The notes beneath the pieces are model-generated. The model ran no database searches. It was not told the DNA's origin and saw nothing but the letters and a program-made list of their open reading frames with translations. DNA of 64,000 nucleotides, taken from NCBI GenBank assembly GCA_029204225.1, contig CM055097.1, positions 2,323,801-2,387,800 on the forward strand. The letters run 5' to 3'. The translations under genes and the position numbers were made by a program. Below, one piece after another: positions 11,482-25,643 of the stretch (positions are counted from its first letter, which is position 1; each line of letters starts with the position of its first letter). The stretch is from Diphasiastrum complanatum (Eukaryota > Streptophyta > Lycopodiopsida > Lycopodiales > Lycopodiaceae).

Positions 11482-14400
11482 TCATTTCTTCAGTTCCCTC
11501 TCAAAGAGTGATAGCTTTACGATCCTGAGACTGCTCCTTTGTCTCTCAAAGAGTCCTTTGTCCAGGGCTTTAGTGAAGATGTCAGCAACCATGTCTCTCG
11601 TTCTGATGAAGGTGGTCTGCAGCATCTTTTTCTCAATTAGATCCCTGATCAAGTGGTACTTGATCGCAATGTGTTTCATTTTGGAATGGAATACGAGATC
11701 TTTCGTCAGGTGTATTGTAGAGGTGTTGTCCATCTGCAAGACCAGGGGCTCGTTCCTTGTTTCGCCCAATTCTTCCAGGAACTGCCTTAGCCAGATTATG
11801 TCGTTGGCCATCTTTGCTGCTGCAACATATTCTACTTCGCAGGATGACTGGGCTACATCGGTCTGCTTCTTGCTGACCCAGAGAACTGCTGCTCCTGATG
11901 CGATGGTGCATCCTCCCGAGACACTTTTACAGTCGTCCTTGAGAGATGCCCAGCTGGCGTCGCTGAGGAAAGTATCCTGAAACCTGCACCACGACAATAA
12001 CAGAAGCCATAATCCCTCATTAATTGAAGATATTGCAAAATTTGTTTTGCAATCTTCCAATGTGTCGAGCCTGGATTCATGCAGAATTGGCTCATCTTGA
12101 ATACTGCATAAGAAATATCAGGACGCGTGTTGTCAACAAGGTACATCAGTGATCCTATCAGCTTCCTGTAAGGTGTGAGCTGCATCTGTTCTCTCTCTTC
12201 CTCAGTCTTTGGACAGACATCATTCATCAACACCATCCCTATGAGCATTGGAGTGTTCACTCCTTTGCAGTTCAGCATCCCAAAGTCCTCTAGGATCTTC
12301 TGGGTGTATCTGGACTGGTGAAGGTATAACTTACCTCCCTCGTAGTCCCTCAATTTGCAAGCCTAGGTAATACCTGGCTTCTCCCAGATCCATGACCTTG
12401 AAATGTTTTGATATGTCTGCCTTTACTTCAACAATTAGCTGCTCACTCCTGCATAGTATCAGAGTGTTGTCCACGTATACAGCCACAATGATGATCTACC
12501 TATCTGTAACTCTGACATATACATTGGAATCAACCAACAGAGGCTTGAATCATGATTTTAGGGCTTGATCTTTCTTCTTGTACCATTGTCGGGCTGATTG
12601 TTTCAGACCGTAGATGCTTCTATGCATTCTGCATGCATAGTCAGGAAGTGAATTCGAGACATATCCTAGGGGTTGATCCATGTAGACCTCTTCATCTAAT
12701 TTGCCATGCAAGAAGGCTGTCTTCTCGTCCACAATGTGGATCCTGAGGTCATAAGCTGCTGCATATGCAAATAACAGACGTAGGGATGAATGTTTGACGA
12801 CAAGAGAGAAGGTTTCAGAGTAGTCAATACCATATCTCCGAGAGAAACCTTTCGCTACCAGTCTTGCCTTGTATTTCATTACATTCCCGTTTGGTCCGTA
12901 TTTGAGCTTGAAGACCCATTTGCATTTGACAATCTTGTGCTTATGTGGTAATGGCTCCAACGTCCATACCTAGTTCTTCCTCATGGACTCCATCTCTTTG
13001 TTCATGGCTTGAATCCATCTGTCCTTTTCTGGACCTTCAATCGTCTCCTCGAAAGTCTGTGGTTCGTCACTGAACCCTCAGAACTCTTCTGATGTGGAAA
13101 CTGAACTGCCTGGCACATATCTTGCTGGTGATCTTTGTGGTCTTGTCGACCTTCTGGGAGATCCTCCTGGAACAGCTATGCCTTTGCCCTTGTCTACTCT
13201 GCTTGGTCCGGAACCATTTTGGTTTACAGGAACCGCGACAGCAGGTTGCCTCTCGAATCTTTCTTCGTCAGATTCGTCGCTCAAATGGGAGACGACTCAA
13301 AAATATTTGTTTTCGTGTTCGTACTCTGCTCCCTCTGTCGTTGGCAACATGTCATAGTATTGTCTCTCCAGAACTTCGTAATTAACAGGATCGTTATTGG
13401 CCATTGTCCTGCTCTCATTGAATCTGACATCTTTCATTGTTTTCACAGTGTTCGTGTCTGGCATGTAGACTCTGTAGTATGACGAGTTGTTGTCATAACC
13501 TACCAGGAATCCCTACTCGGCTTTCTCATCAAGCTTCTTTTGAAGCTTATCAGGAATATGTGCATAAGCTGCATAGCCAAAGATTTTGACGTGAGACAGG
13601 TTGGGCTTTCTACCCCACCATAGCTCATGTGGTGTCATGTGAGGAACACCAGACCTGCCTATTTTGTTCTGGATGTATACGGCTGTAGCTACTGCTTCAG
13701 CCCACAGTGCCCTTGGAGTTTTCGAGTAGGCCATCATGCATCTGGTTGCTTCCATCAGGTCCTGTGAAGCGATTCGAGATGTATTCGCCACCTCGATCTG
13801 TTCTAATCTGTTTCACTTTGCTGCCTGTGCATCTTTCTGTCCAATTCACATATTCTGTAAATTTATCAAGTGCTTCAGATTTATACTGAATGAGATACAC
13901 TCTGGCAAATTTGCTATTATCATCAATGAAGGTTAAGTAATACTTTGAACCTCCTACTGAGATCACGTTGAATGGTCCACAGATGTCAGAGTGCACTAGC
14001 TCCAGAATCTTTGTCATTCTGTAGGAGTCTTTGATGAATGGCGTGCATGACATCTTGCCCTTCAAACATGCATCACAAGTGGTCGAATTGGTTGCATTTG
14101 AGATGCTGACCCCCTGTTATCGTTCCATGATGGCTTGCCTGGTAAAGTGCCATTGAGTTCATGTGGCAGAGTCTTCTGTGCCACAGAGTGTCTAGCAAGT
14201 CGTCATGAGTCTGATGCACCTGATTTGTAGGTAGGCGTAACTTCAGATAATATAGGTTCCCTTTCCTTCTGCCTTGAGCGATGAGAATACTGGTACTGGC
14301 ATCAATCACGTTGCATGCTTCGTTAGAAAACGTCACACTCATCCCTGCATCTGCTATTCTTGCTACAGAGAGCAAGTCTTATTGCAGAGTAGGCACGAAC

Positions 14401-15069
14401 AGAATGTCTTCGAGTTGTCTGTCTCTGCCATTGGTGTTGAGCCATAGTGAACCAATACCGTTCACTTGATGTCTAGATCCGTTTCCAATTTTTTGAGCTT
14501 TCGCCTTGTGGTTGATAAATCAATCTTCCACAAAAATGCCATCTTTGCTCATGAATGATTTCTCTGTTTCCAGATCGTAGAGCTTGTATGTCTTGTGATC
14601 TGGGGAATAGCCAACGAAAATCGATTTTGTGCTTTTGTCATCCATCTTATAGAGCCAGTTGTAGTCATCTACTCCATAAGGTTTTGAAAAGTATTGATAT
14701 GGCTCGAAACAGTTGTTGCTTCATACATTCTCAAGGTGAAAAATTTCTTCCTCAAATGGAGTTTAGAGGAGACGTCCCTGATATCGTAGAGTGTTGCTAG
14801 GATGTCCCATGCATCCTTAGTAGTTTGAACAGCTCTTATGTGACTGATTTGACTGTCTTTGATGTTGAGAGTGATCATGGCAAAAGCCTTGCCATCTTTC
14901 AGCCTCCATTGGTGATAGTGGTTGCATCACCTTCAGGTTTAACTTATGGTGCCATCAACAATGTCCACAATTCCTTGGCTAGTAGTATGATTTTCATTTT
15001 GAATTTTCGGAGATGGTAGTTACTCCCATCAAGTCTGTCAATTAGAGAAGAACTAGTAGATGAATCCAT
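11482..15069 (-). pseudogene. Ty1/copia gag-pol, decayed
   Basis: Read on the minus strand, the domain order is that of a copia polyprotein broken into frames by stops and shifts. It has gag from 15069 (MDSSTSSSLIDRLDGSNY, then DSQISHIRAVQTTKDAWDIL), the pre-integrase region with HRRLCHMNS (about 14170), and an integrase core with LVHSDICGPF, FIDDNSKFARVYL and IRTDRGGEY (about 13800-14010). Then come a target-capture stretch TPHELWWGRKPNLSHVKIFGYAAY (split here as two motifs), reverse transcriptase with KCKWVFKLKYGPNG, KARLVAKGF and IYGLKQSARQWY (12550-12960), and RNase H with SDASWASLKDDCKSVSGG, SCEVEYVAAA and DMVADIFTKAL, ending at 11482. A primer-binding site at 15197-15211 marks its 5' side. 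No expressed product is expected. It belongs to a different copia lineage from the cluster at 23.7-39.7 kb. Confidence 0.93.
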
Positions 15070-15196
15070 TCTGGTTGAGCAAGATTATTGGTAGAAACAA
15101 CGATTTCAAGGAACTGTTGGCTGCGCGCTTGCTAGAACAACGTCTTGATAGAGACAAGACTTGATAATCCATAATGAAATGTAGATTACTGAACTG

Positions 15197-15211
15197 CCCA
15201 CTCTGATATCA
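15197..15211 (-). other. primer-binding site of the minus-strand copia element
   Basis: Minus-strand TGATATCAGAGTGGG, a diverged form of TGGTATCAGAGC, lies about 130 bp before the gag start at 15069. On the plus strand it is followed at 15212 by TGTCAAAAATTG, so the 5' LTR should extend upward from 15212. Confidence 0.6.
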
Positions 15212-16564
15212 TGTCAAAAATTGAGAGATTAGTCAGCGAAAGCTCGAACGGGTGCATGTAGGATCAAAAATGCCACAAACAACAGTAGAATATTCAAATT
15301 GAATGATTCAAACAAATGCACAATGAAACGATACAGTAGTTGGACTGAAAATTTGCACTCTGATTAATATCAAACAGTGAGTACAATGCTTGAAGTGATA
15401 ACTTTAGCTTATAGTCGTTGAGCATGTAACTCTGATTACAGAAACTCGAATAATCAGAAGAAGTTTTCTGATGAAGATTCTAGGACTGATATCCTACAAA
15501 ATATCTACAACTACCTTTTGTTGCAGTTATTACAATCGCCTCATTACAATTAATGCATATACAAAGTGGGCGGACTATCCACGCGAAGTCGTTGGGTCAG
15601 GGATTTTAGACCGACAATGTCGAAATTTACAAATATCAAAAAATGTACAATGACTCGAAAAATACTGACTCAAAAAATATAGAATTTTCGAGTCGATCCG
15701 GTATCGAAGAATTCTAGGAAAAATTCAATCCTGAATTTTTTGATCCTCTGTTCAAAAATTCGAGCCTTATGTTTCTGGTTTTTTAGGATGCTCATTATTG
15801 AATGGATTTGAGGCTGAGCATCAAATTCCAACATCACAGAGATTTGTAAAATCTCTATACATTTGAGTCAAACTCATGGGCACTATCGAAGTTCTTGGAA
15901 ATTCTTCCAAATTTCAACTTCATAGTACAAATTCGAACTCATGTTTTATTGGTCCTTTCTGTTATCTTTCTGGTCCCTCAAAGGAATGTAGGTCTCACCC
16001 TAACCTTCCTTGAGTGACCGATTTATAAAAAGAAAAGAATGAGTAGGAATTCAATCCTATTAAAAACCAATTTGATTAGAATGTTTCAATCAGAAGTGCT
16101 CTATTAGCAGGCTGAATTTTGAAAACATAAATTTTGGATTTGGGTATGTATTCTTAAAAATGGTGTAGGGTAGTACTTTTGCAGTTAGTCATAATCAAGC
16201 AAACCTAATTATGTTCTCAAAGTTTGAAAGTGTAGTTAAATGGTAAGGTATATGATAAACCATCAACATTCTCGAAGTGTATTAATGAACCATTATTTAC
16301 ACAGAGTAAATCTAGAAAAGGATAAATCCTCTTTTTGAATAATTGTCACAAAGCGTATATGTAATATACGTGGCTTATGCGGGAATTGACTTCATTGAAA
16401 ATACTCATACCTAGATGATTGTCGACATATTATCCTAAGAGGATGCCATGCTATTCCCATGAAGTGTGTGTTATCTTTAAGAAAAATCAATACATAATGC
16501 TCTCGTTATATACCATAAAGCAAGCCCACTTTCGAATTGTAATTAGAACGAATACTTGTTTAGG
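15212..16564. other. putative 5' LTR of the copia element, then sequence without recognisable genes
   Basis: By position, the first several hundred bases from TGTCAAAAATTG should be the 5' LTR of the minus-strand copia element. No outer TG/CA end or target duplication could be fixed. Around 15590-15720 the sequence is rich in TCGA words. No coding region is visible. Confidence 0.35.
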
Positions 16565-16670
16565 CACTTGTTTTGTCCGATATTTACCTACGACAAACTA
16601 CTTCACTCGGTTCGAACTTGAACTGAACCGAGTGAAGTAGTTTGTTGTAGGTAAAAATCGGACAAAAGTG
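16565..16670. repeat. strong hairpin (inverted repeat, arms about 46-49 bp, 11-base loop)
   Basis: The left arm runs from CACTTGTTTTGTCCGAT to ACTTCACTCGGTTC, and the right arm from GAACCGAGTGAAGTAG to ATCGGACAAAAGTG. They pair almost throughout (two mismatches and a 3-base bulge by eye) around the loop GAACTTGAACT at 16614-16624. It is a miniature foldback or a young hairpin-RNA source; no protein is encoded. Confidence 0.8.
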
Positions 16671-17461
16671 TAGATCCTCACACAAAAATGCCACATATTC
16701 AAAGAGGAGATGAACCTTTAATGCAGATGTGTTGTTACTTTATCGAAAGACAAAGCATTGCTTGTAAGAAACACTTCAATTTTATGGAAGAGGTGATAAC
16801 GTATGCTATGTATGTACAGTCCATGTAGGTGCTAACATTCCTATTTTTAAGCCAAAAATTAGTACATGTATTCTATCATCCATCGTTGGACATAATGCAT
16901 AAATTTTCATATAATGAGCTACATAAATGGATGTGCTTCATCGCTGCTATGCTAGCATGAAAAGTGAAATTTTTTTTTTGTAGAAAGTGCCCACCAGTCC
17001 ATCGTTGGACAACGAGCATCAAGGGCTATTTTTTTTACACTTTCAAACATATATTGAAGCCATGATCCAACACTACATAAGTAGTGAAAAAACCCACAAT
17101 GCTAACTAAACAAGGAATAGAAAAGGCTTGTAGTTCATTGTTGAATCTATGTCAAAGATTCATAGCAAAAGTAGAGTATGTGTAAGTCTCTCACCGTGTG
17201 AAGATCGCAATGAAATGAAAGCTGTTAGGGCGTTGTCCAAAGAAGAGCTTCTTGGTAAACAATTATCACAATTTTGTGTATCCATAAGTTGTGGCTAAGC
17301 TTAAAAAGCTTTGTAAAGCACATAACTTTTTTTTTTTTTTAATACAAAGGGAAGGTCTAATATGGTTGTGGGTGTAGGACCTTTTCTTGAAGTTCCGATC
17401 GGCATGTGTTGTCGTAACAGTGTGTGTAGAGTAGCGGAGCATTATAAGGCGAAGAACCATC

Positions 17462-17593
<132 letters not shown>

Positions 17594-19893
17594 ACAAAAC
17601 AAAGCTCCTCATGACAAGTCCAGACCGAACCTTTTAAAACCCTTTATTTATAAACCAACAAGGAAAAACATAGCTGAAAAGTATACAGTACTCATAAAGC
17701 ACCGTAAAGCAAAACCTATTTCAAAAGACATCTAGTTGGTACCTGCCACCATCCCACCATACAAAACTGCACAAGTTAGCACAGTTAGAAAGACATGTGT
17801 CAATGTTGAATGTCAGTTGTTATCCATGTAAAACATAAGTGTACTTAACTTATCAACATGTAGTGTAAAAAAAAAATTCATAGTCCAATCTTCCCTTACT
17901 AAAAGTTGCTTATAGCGATAGGCCGAACCATATCCTTACCATATTAGGGTGACTGCCATGCTAATCAGTATAATGGTTTTGGTCCTTATCTTTCAATTTA
18001 ATAAATCATTATGCATTTGAAAACAAGCTGTACAAAATATGTAGCAAATCACAAACAAGTAAGTAGCTTGGACCAGTACATAAGTGTATGGGGCAAATCC
18101 ATGCCATACCAACACTCGTACGTGTCGTAGTACAAACAGGTAATGTACGATTCTTGTAACTTCTTGAGCATATCTATGCTTTCCAAGAGTCCGCAAGCTA
18201 TCTTATTGTTTTACTTATCTTAAACCCAAATCATGTCTTAAAAATACAATACAATGCAATACATGTATGCATAAACGATAGAGTTCGTAACCTATCATTC
18301 ACACTAGGATTAGCGCAAATCCATGTCATTCCAATCCCTATGAATGTGGAAGCTCTCGCACAACTCCTTGTGCTTCTAAGAACTTTTTGGGTTATTAATC
18401 CCTAATATGCTAAGAATATCATTACCATAATTGAGGGTTACAATAGTACCTTCGACAAGCAATGATTCTATATATTAAGGCAATGCTTAATGAAGCAAGA
18501 GACATGTCGACCTTCCAAAAAGTACAAATGTCGTTAGTAGCTTTTTTCAATGCCGACTTATTTATTTGAAGTGTATTTGCCATTTGCGTAAAAGCAACCG
18601 AGATATGTAAGAAGCACCAACCTAAATAGTAGTCGCAAGTGAATCTTGTGAAGAGGTCATGTTTGCTCGTGAATGTTTTTGAAAAAATGACTCATGACGG
18701 ATCCAAATCTATGTATAGCATTGAGTTTTCACAAGCCCGAGCAGGGTGTTATTATTACAACCCAATTTCCTTCAAATTCTACTCACTTAAGCTTTGATGA
18801 TAGATTGTGAAGTATCACATTCATCTCACATTGACTTGAAACTAATGAGTGAAAGTTTTATACATAACTTTGCTTGTTGTCTTCCGAAGTTCTTTAAGAA
18901 TGCAATGATAGGACTCTAATATCCCAAATGAGTCACAACTATGTTGTAGAAGACATAGATGGTAGCATGTTTTATCAATATTCATTCATTTCTAAGAACT
19001 CTTCTTGACAAGAGGACATATTTTAGCAAAAGAGTTGGTTGTTCATCGTTGGACAGCAGTGATGGACTCCAAACCAAGTATTCAACCAAACTGTAGTCAA
19101 TACTACTATTAAAAAAGTGTGTTTTGAGATGGCCAATCGATGTCCAGTTCCATATCAATAGCTTAAATATGCTATGTTACTTGCTTACATAACAAACTAT
19201 TTAACACATAAAGAGATGTATCTGGCCAGCGATGGGCAAATTTCAGATTGCTATCACTCACAAAGCAAGATGTTTATGCCAGTAATCCATAGTGATGGGC
19301 CATCAATGCATCGCTGCTACTAGCGGATTTATGTCCTATCTGATCCACGATGGACAGAATGAAAAAACCATTGCATTATGTGGAAAAACAACAAAGTGTA
19401 ATGCCAAAAAGATGATGTACGGGCCGCGCTCTAGGGCTGATGGTAGTGAGACAATCTGTGACAGAATAATATCATTTAATGCTTTTCATGTGCATAAGAG
19501 GACAAGTGTAGAAACCACTTATTGGTAGTATTGCAGATCACTATCCAATCGATAATAGTTGGGCGATGTATTCCCAAGCTTGCTTTGCCAAAGACAAAAA
19601 GAGAAAAGAGAGAAGAAGAGTGGTGAAAAATGGAGTGTGCCACCCTTTATATAGGTGAAGTCTCATGTAGGTGATAAGGCTAAGTGGTAACATCCATTTG
19701 GTGACTTGTAGAGAGGGCAACCAATCTTGGCCGTAGGATGATATGGACGATCTTGACCATCAAAATTTTCTCTAATACAAGTGGAGGTCTATTTTTGAAA
19801 TTAGGCAAGGTTCCCGCCTTAGAAACTTAAAGGGACCATATACCCAACATTGCTATAATTCCAAGTGTAGTAAATTATAATTAGGTACCATTC

Positions 19894-19895
<2 letters not shown>

Positions 19896-19935
<40 letters not shown>
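19896..19935. repeat. (GA)20 microsatellite
   Basis: An uninterrupted 40-bp GA run. Confidence 0.99.
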
Positions 19936-19937
<2 letters not shown>

Positions 19938-20684
19938 TACATGCATGACAGGGAGGCGGAAAACGCATGAGATGCGGCCAAGAAGGGAGGCGTTGTTAGT
20001 TTGCGAGGGGTACAACTAGGCAGTTTTTGTTTTCTAACATAGATTCAACAAGTATTGTCAGTTGTTGATTTTCTTGCTGATTTCCAGTATCAGAAAGATG
20101 AATTTGTAGGTTTTCAAGTAGAATCGTGCCTAGTTAAAAGTAGAACATGCCTAGTTAAAAGCAGAATTGTACTTTTTTTCTTTGCAAACACGAACTAGAA
20201 ACATTGCCAAAAAAATTGACTCCGTTTATATAGTAGAGAAGCTTGTTTAGATGTGCTTTATAGGTGCTTTACAGAAACCAAATTTCATATCCCAAAGCAA
20301 GTTTTCACCATTTGTTAGCATCACCTCTTCATGAAGGGAAAACACCTAATTATGAAAGCTACATCGATTTCATGCAAGAAACTAAAAACAGATCAGAGTT
20401 TACTCCAACAGTGAGGTGTCACAATGCACTACTAGTGGTGCATGGGCCTTGGAGGGTATAAGTATACCTATTGGGCTCTCACTAATGTATGCTTGATAGC
20501 ATGACCGGTGGCAGGATGCTACTGGTGTGATGCCTCATTCCTCTCTGAGTGATTGATCCATAGCTTGGGGGCTAGATCCGTTCGATCTAGGTTTGGTTGG
20601 GTTGGTTTGTCCACCATCAGGTTCCCTTGTGTGGCTTGTGATTCGCATGCTTAGAATAAGATCCTTGGATTGAGGACTTTATAT

Positions 20685-20697
20685 TGGTATCAGAGCC
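20685..20697 (+). other. orphan copia-type primer-binding site
   Basis: TGGTATCAGAGCC, perfectly matching the plant copia primer-binding motif on the plus strand. The sequence to its left would be a 5' LTR, but no LTR start, polypurine tract or pol follows within about 3 kb, so the element is a remnant or lost its body. Confidence 0.55.
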
Positions 20698-21850
20698 AAT
20701 TCTGAGCACGTTTTTGCCATTGATTTGTGTTCAAGAGAAATCTCAAATTGTGGGGATTTTTCCATTATGTGATTTGGAATCTTGACACTTTTTCGGGAAT
20801 TCAATGGAGTATGCAACGAAGTGTTGAAAGTGCGAGTTATGCTTCCCGTAGATTTCCTTGTTTGAAGTGTAATCGGTTGTGTGGTAAGTGCACTACCAGG
20901 TATACAATCGGTTCGATTTTTAGACATTTCATATTGGTTTTCAGGAAGTAAATTTCCGGTTTTCAATTCACTTGTGTTGTCATTTACTTTTTTAGAGACA
21001 CTATTCTATTAGCAACGGGATCAATTAGAGTGAATGCTGGTTTTTATGGCTTTTGGTTTGTTAAACAATGATTTAGGGGGTTTTGTTGGCTGCCTTTTGT
21101 TTTTTATTGAGCCAGTTTTGGCTTGAATCTGTGGAAAGCAGAAAAAGAAGCACAAAAAAAGACTAATCATTGGTTGTGTGTGTTGGTGGCTTTTTACAAT
21201 ATTTGCATGAGGTTTCTATTGGATTTACAGGTTTAGGCTGTATTTTTAAGCAAACTGATCGTGATTTGCAGGTTAGTGTGAGCCAGTAAGGCCATTCTCT
21301 GAATGGTCGGGATTACAGGAACGCCTATCATGTGGCTAAGGAAAGGCAATCTGCAAATCTGTGGGTTTGGGAAGATTTGGGCAGCATCTACCCCTTTCCA
21401 GCCAGAATGAAATCTAGTGTTTGTAATCTGTAAAAGAATTATTGCTTATGCATTTGTTAATACAAATGGAAGATTAAGCAAACTCAATAACACCCTAAAG
21501 CATTTCTTACTACAAAAACAGTAGTAGAATGTAATTTTTGCATAAAAACTTGGTTTATGCATTCTAAGCTTCTGTTTTCTAATGAGAACAGCATAGAGCT
21601 CAGACTTTAGTTAGTTGCTGATGATGTAAAAGCGCCCTATTTTCTCCTGTAACCTTCAAACACAGCACAGTAAAACTGTGGAAAGCTTCATGCAAGCTTG
21701 GTGTGTGAAAAAACAAAAAAACAGCTGAATTCTGCCTCCCAGATCGTGACCATTCGAGCCCTCCAAATGTGCCCTCCTGTAGGCTACCAGCTTGTCTTTA
21801 AAGCAGGGTGATTGGTGGAGGGATGGTGCACCACCATCCCTCGGGCCAAC

Positions 21851-21897
<47 letters not shown>

Positions 21898-23725
21898 GCT
21901 ATTGATGCGCGCAAGCCCTCCCCCTTTCCTGATTTTGGTTTCTGATGAAACCCGAGGGAGGGAAATTCGTGTTGAAGGAGGGAGGAGGAGGGGGTTGGTA
22001 AACTTGAGTTTACTTTCAGTTTTTTTTTGGAAGTTGCATGGCTGGAGGGGGTGCTCAATCGACTAGTTTTTTTTTCCTTTGCTATTTTCTCACTTCCATA
22101 GGTTTTCTTGTAATCAACATGGGCTATGTTTTTTTGAGAGCAGTTAAGATACTTATGACATCATGATGGCTTAATGATTGGTGTGTAGTAGATTTCAATG
22201 CATACCATGTTTTTCCGCAAATTTATTGTACAGAGCCATTTTGCAAATACTCATTGGTATAAATTCTATAAGCACGTTAAGGACTGTTAAAAACTACGTT
22301 TTTTTCGGCTTTCCTCTGTTAGAAAGTTATACCCACATTGATCACAACCGGATGTAAATTTTTTAAATTTTGTTGCAAATGATGGGAAAAAAAAAATTCC
22401 AGTTAGGGGAAGCAAATGAAAATTCGCCCGGCATCGCTCGACAGTGATGGCCCCCTATATTATTAGGCACATGCTTGCAATTTTGGACCATGGTGTCTTG
22501 GAATTTCAACTACGCAATAAATAGAAAACACCCAATGCAAAATCTATCTAATCGATTATTAGCCATTATGATATACAACTTGGGCTTAAAAACGAAAAAA
22601 ATTTCGGGGAGTAAGCCCAGAAGTTGTCGATGACTGGATAAATCGTCGTTCAAGCTACGTTAGCTTGCACAACGTCCCAGAATAAACAACAATGAATTTC
22701 GTCGGTGCTTTGGGTAAGGCCTCCCAGTGGTAGGGGATGCAACACATTGAACTGTTGATTGGGCTGAATTCCTAGAGGAATTTTGTAAGGCTTTTTTCAT
22801 AGTTGACAAAATACGAAATATTTGCTTTATTAACTGCAATGGGCAACCGAGAACGGGAATTCTTGGATTTTTTTGGCCAAGGTGTTGTTTTTTTCAAAAT
22901 CGTGCATGGCAAGAAACGGCCCAGAAGCCTAGGATGGAAAAACTAAAATGAAACGAAAAAGTTGTTTCTTGATGTGCTTGAAGCTGGGGTCGTACCAACA
23001 CTGTTTGTTGTACACATCCAAAATCTCAACCAAAGATTAACTCAAAAGAATATATTGTTAGCATGAATTTCTACCATTGATTTTTTTTTTTCTGGTCCGA
23101 AATGCAAATTTTGGCCTTCTGATGAAGTGAAACGACCAAAAATCGCGATTTCGGGCCAAAAAAATGAAAAACTGGCCTCCGAGATATATTTCTCTTTGTA
23201 AACTAATAAAAACAAATTGACTTACAAACACCTTTTTTGAGGTTCTGAGATCAAACAGACTAAATCCATGGCTAACTGAAAATGTGTCCCAGAGGTCAGT
23301 ATTGAAAAAAATGATATCCATTTGAAAAAAATAAATTATTTGGTATGTGAAAGGCTAATGAAAGTGAGGTAGTCTTAGTTTGAATGTGAAGGGGGACACA
23401 AAAGTGGGTTGATTAAAATTAATAAGCATTTTGCAAATTTGAAATGTACTTGGGCATTAAATGAGGCCTACAAGTCTATGTCCCACCTAGAGCCCTAGAT
23501 GTTGTCCTATTGGAACCAAGGCAATGAATATGTTAGTCTTGCCTTACAAAGTACCTCCAAAAGTCTATGAATGATGGGACCTATATTTAGCCCTTAACTC
23601 TTGCTCAACTTATGTGGTAACCCACGGTAAAAGTGCCACGTAGGATTGATTAACACTATACTAATCATGATTAGCAAACCTGTTTTGGCAAGGAAGAGGC
23701 CCTTTTTTAGTCCAAAAAGGGCCCT
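20698..23725. other. no recognisable gene
   Basis: AT-rich sequence with short frames only. It includes a CT microsatellite at 21852-21895. Nothing here resembles a retroelement body despite the primer-binding site at its left edge. Confidence 0.45.
21852..21895. repeat. (TC)22 microsatellite
   Basis: An uninterrupted 44-bp TC run. Confidence 0.98.
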
Positions 23726-25643
23726 AATGGAGATGACAAGAGGGTGATCTACACGACCAATGATGGTGAGTGTGCAATCAAAAAGATTGGCACAATTTCT
23801 ATTTCTCTTGTTTATTCCATCTATTCTTAAGAATTTGCTTAGTGTGAGCCAATTGCTAAGTAAAGGCCTCAAAGTTGAGTTTGATGGAGATGCTTGTATG
23901 ATCAAAAGAAAGGATGTCTTGATTGGAAAAGGTAAAAGGCAAGGGAAGTACTTGTTCAAACTAGATGCTTGTGTTATTGCTAACCAAGTTGGATGTGTTG
24001 CAAGAGAGCAAATACCTATTCAAGAGGTTTGGCATAAAAGGATGGGACACCTCAACTTTAAGTCATTGGAGGTAATGGCTAGAAAGAAGGTTGTGATAGG
24101 TCTTCCAAGTTCCTTAAGTGGCATCAATCATGTTTGTCAGTCTTGTGCTTTGTCTAAGTCACATAGACTACCTTATACTAGATCTACATCTAGATCTACA
24201 AAGCCTTTTCAACTTGTACACTCGGATATCCATGGAATTACTACAATTAGCAATAGTGGAGCTAAGATGTATGTAACTTTCATTGATGATTTTAGTAGAT
24301 TTTGCTGGATCTATCTACTAAGAGCAAAGATGAATTGTATGATGTTTTTGTTAAGCTCAAGAATGCAAGGGAGAACCAAGTTCTCACAAGTATCAAGTGC
24401 CTAAGGAGTGACAATGGTGGTGAGTACATACATATCTACCAAGTTCAAGGTCTTTTGTGATGAGCATGGGATCAAGAGGGAGTATACAACACCAAGGACC
24501 CCAAAACAAAATGGAGTGGCTGAAAGGAAGAATAGGAATTTATGTGAAAGTGCTAAAGCCACGAGGTTAAGTGCTAATCTTCATAAACCATTTTGGGATC
24601 AAGCTTTGTTGTGTGCCAATTTCTTGTGAAATAGGTGGCCGAGTGCTATTTTGGATGGAAGGATGCCTTTTGAGATGCTATTCAAGAGGAGGCTGAGAAC
24701 TTTCTAAGAATTTTTGGATGCACATGCTATGTCAACATCACTCTTGATGATAGGACCACGGAGGATCCATCTTCAAGAAAAGGTATTTTTGCTGGATATA
24801 TTGAGGTGAGTAAAGTCTACAAGGTCTACATTCCTTCTACCAACAAAGTGATTGTTGGTAGAGATGTCATTTATGATTAGGGGAACATTCCAAAAGTGTC
24901 TTCAATTTATATTGATGGTGATGTGGATGGATCTAACATTCTTGATGTTGATGTAAAGGATCCTACTTTAGATGGTGATGATGATGGACATTCATCAAGT
25001 CAAAAGCCGAGGAGAACATCAACGGAAAGACAAATGCCTTCAAGGCTCACATATGATGAAAAGGGTAACCAAGCAGTTTCTGGAAATTATGTTGCTTTCC
25101 TAACCTCTTTTGATAAACCTACAAGTGTAGATGAAGCAATGAAAGAAGAGGAGTGGATCCAAGCAATGGATCTAGAGTATCAAGCTCTTATGAAGAATGG
25201 AACATGATGGAGATTGGTGGAGTTACCTAAGGACAAGAAAGCTATTGGATGCAAATGGATCTTCATGGTGAAGTCAAACCAAGATGGATCTATCAACAAG
25301 TACAAGACGGTTAGTGGCCAAAGAATATGCTCAAGAACAAGGGATTGACTATGGTGAGACCTTTGCACCCATGGCAAAGATGGTAAGCATCCGAGTCATC
25401 ATCTCACTTGCTACACTTTATGGATGAGATCTATGGCAAATGGACATTACAAATGCATTCTTGAATGGTGATCTTGAGGAGGAAGTGTACATGGAGCAAC
25501 CCGAGAGCTACATTTCATCTACAGAGCCAAATCATGTGTGTCTACTACAAAAGGGTTTGTATGGCCTTAAGCAAGCACCAAGGAGTTGTTATGCTAAGCT
25601 TAACATTTTTTTACTCTCTCAAGACTTTGTTATGAGTGAGTAA
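23726..25643 (+). pseudogene. copia element A, left part (integrase to mid reverse transcriptase)
   Basis: 5'-truncated copia pol on the plus strand. It opens with IYTTNDGECAIKKIGTI (protease-side region) and then ILKNLLSVSQLLSKGL. Next are the pre-integrase and HHCC region (VWHKRMGHLNFKSLEVM, CQSCALSKSHRLPYTRS), an integrase core with LVHSDIHGITT and FIDDFSRFCWIYLL, and IKREYTTPRTPKQNGVAERK. Reverse transcriptase follows with GCKWIF, MDITNAFLNGDLEEEVYMEQ and GLYGLKQAPR. Many frameshifts and stops. It breaks off at FVMSEY (25640) exactly where element B begins; the continuation DHSLYYRF resumes at 39025. Element C in the same window is a close relative and shows the uninterrupted order. Confidence 0.93.
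25639..25643. other. left target duplication of element B (AGTAA, one change from AGTAT)
   Basis: The uninterrupted coding order of element A predicts GAG-TAT-GAT here. The left copy reads AGTAA, the right copy at 39025-39029 reads AGTAT. One substitution separates the 5-bp copies. Confidence 0.75.
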
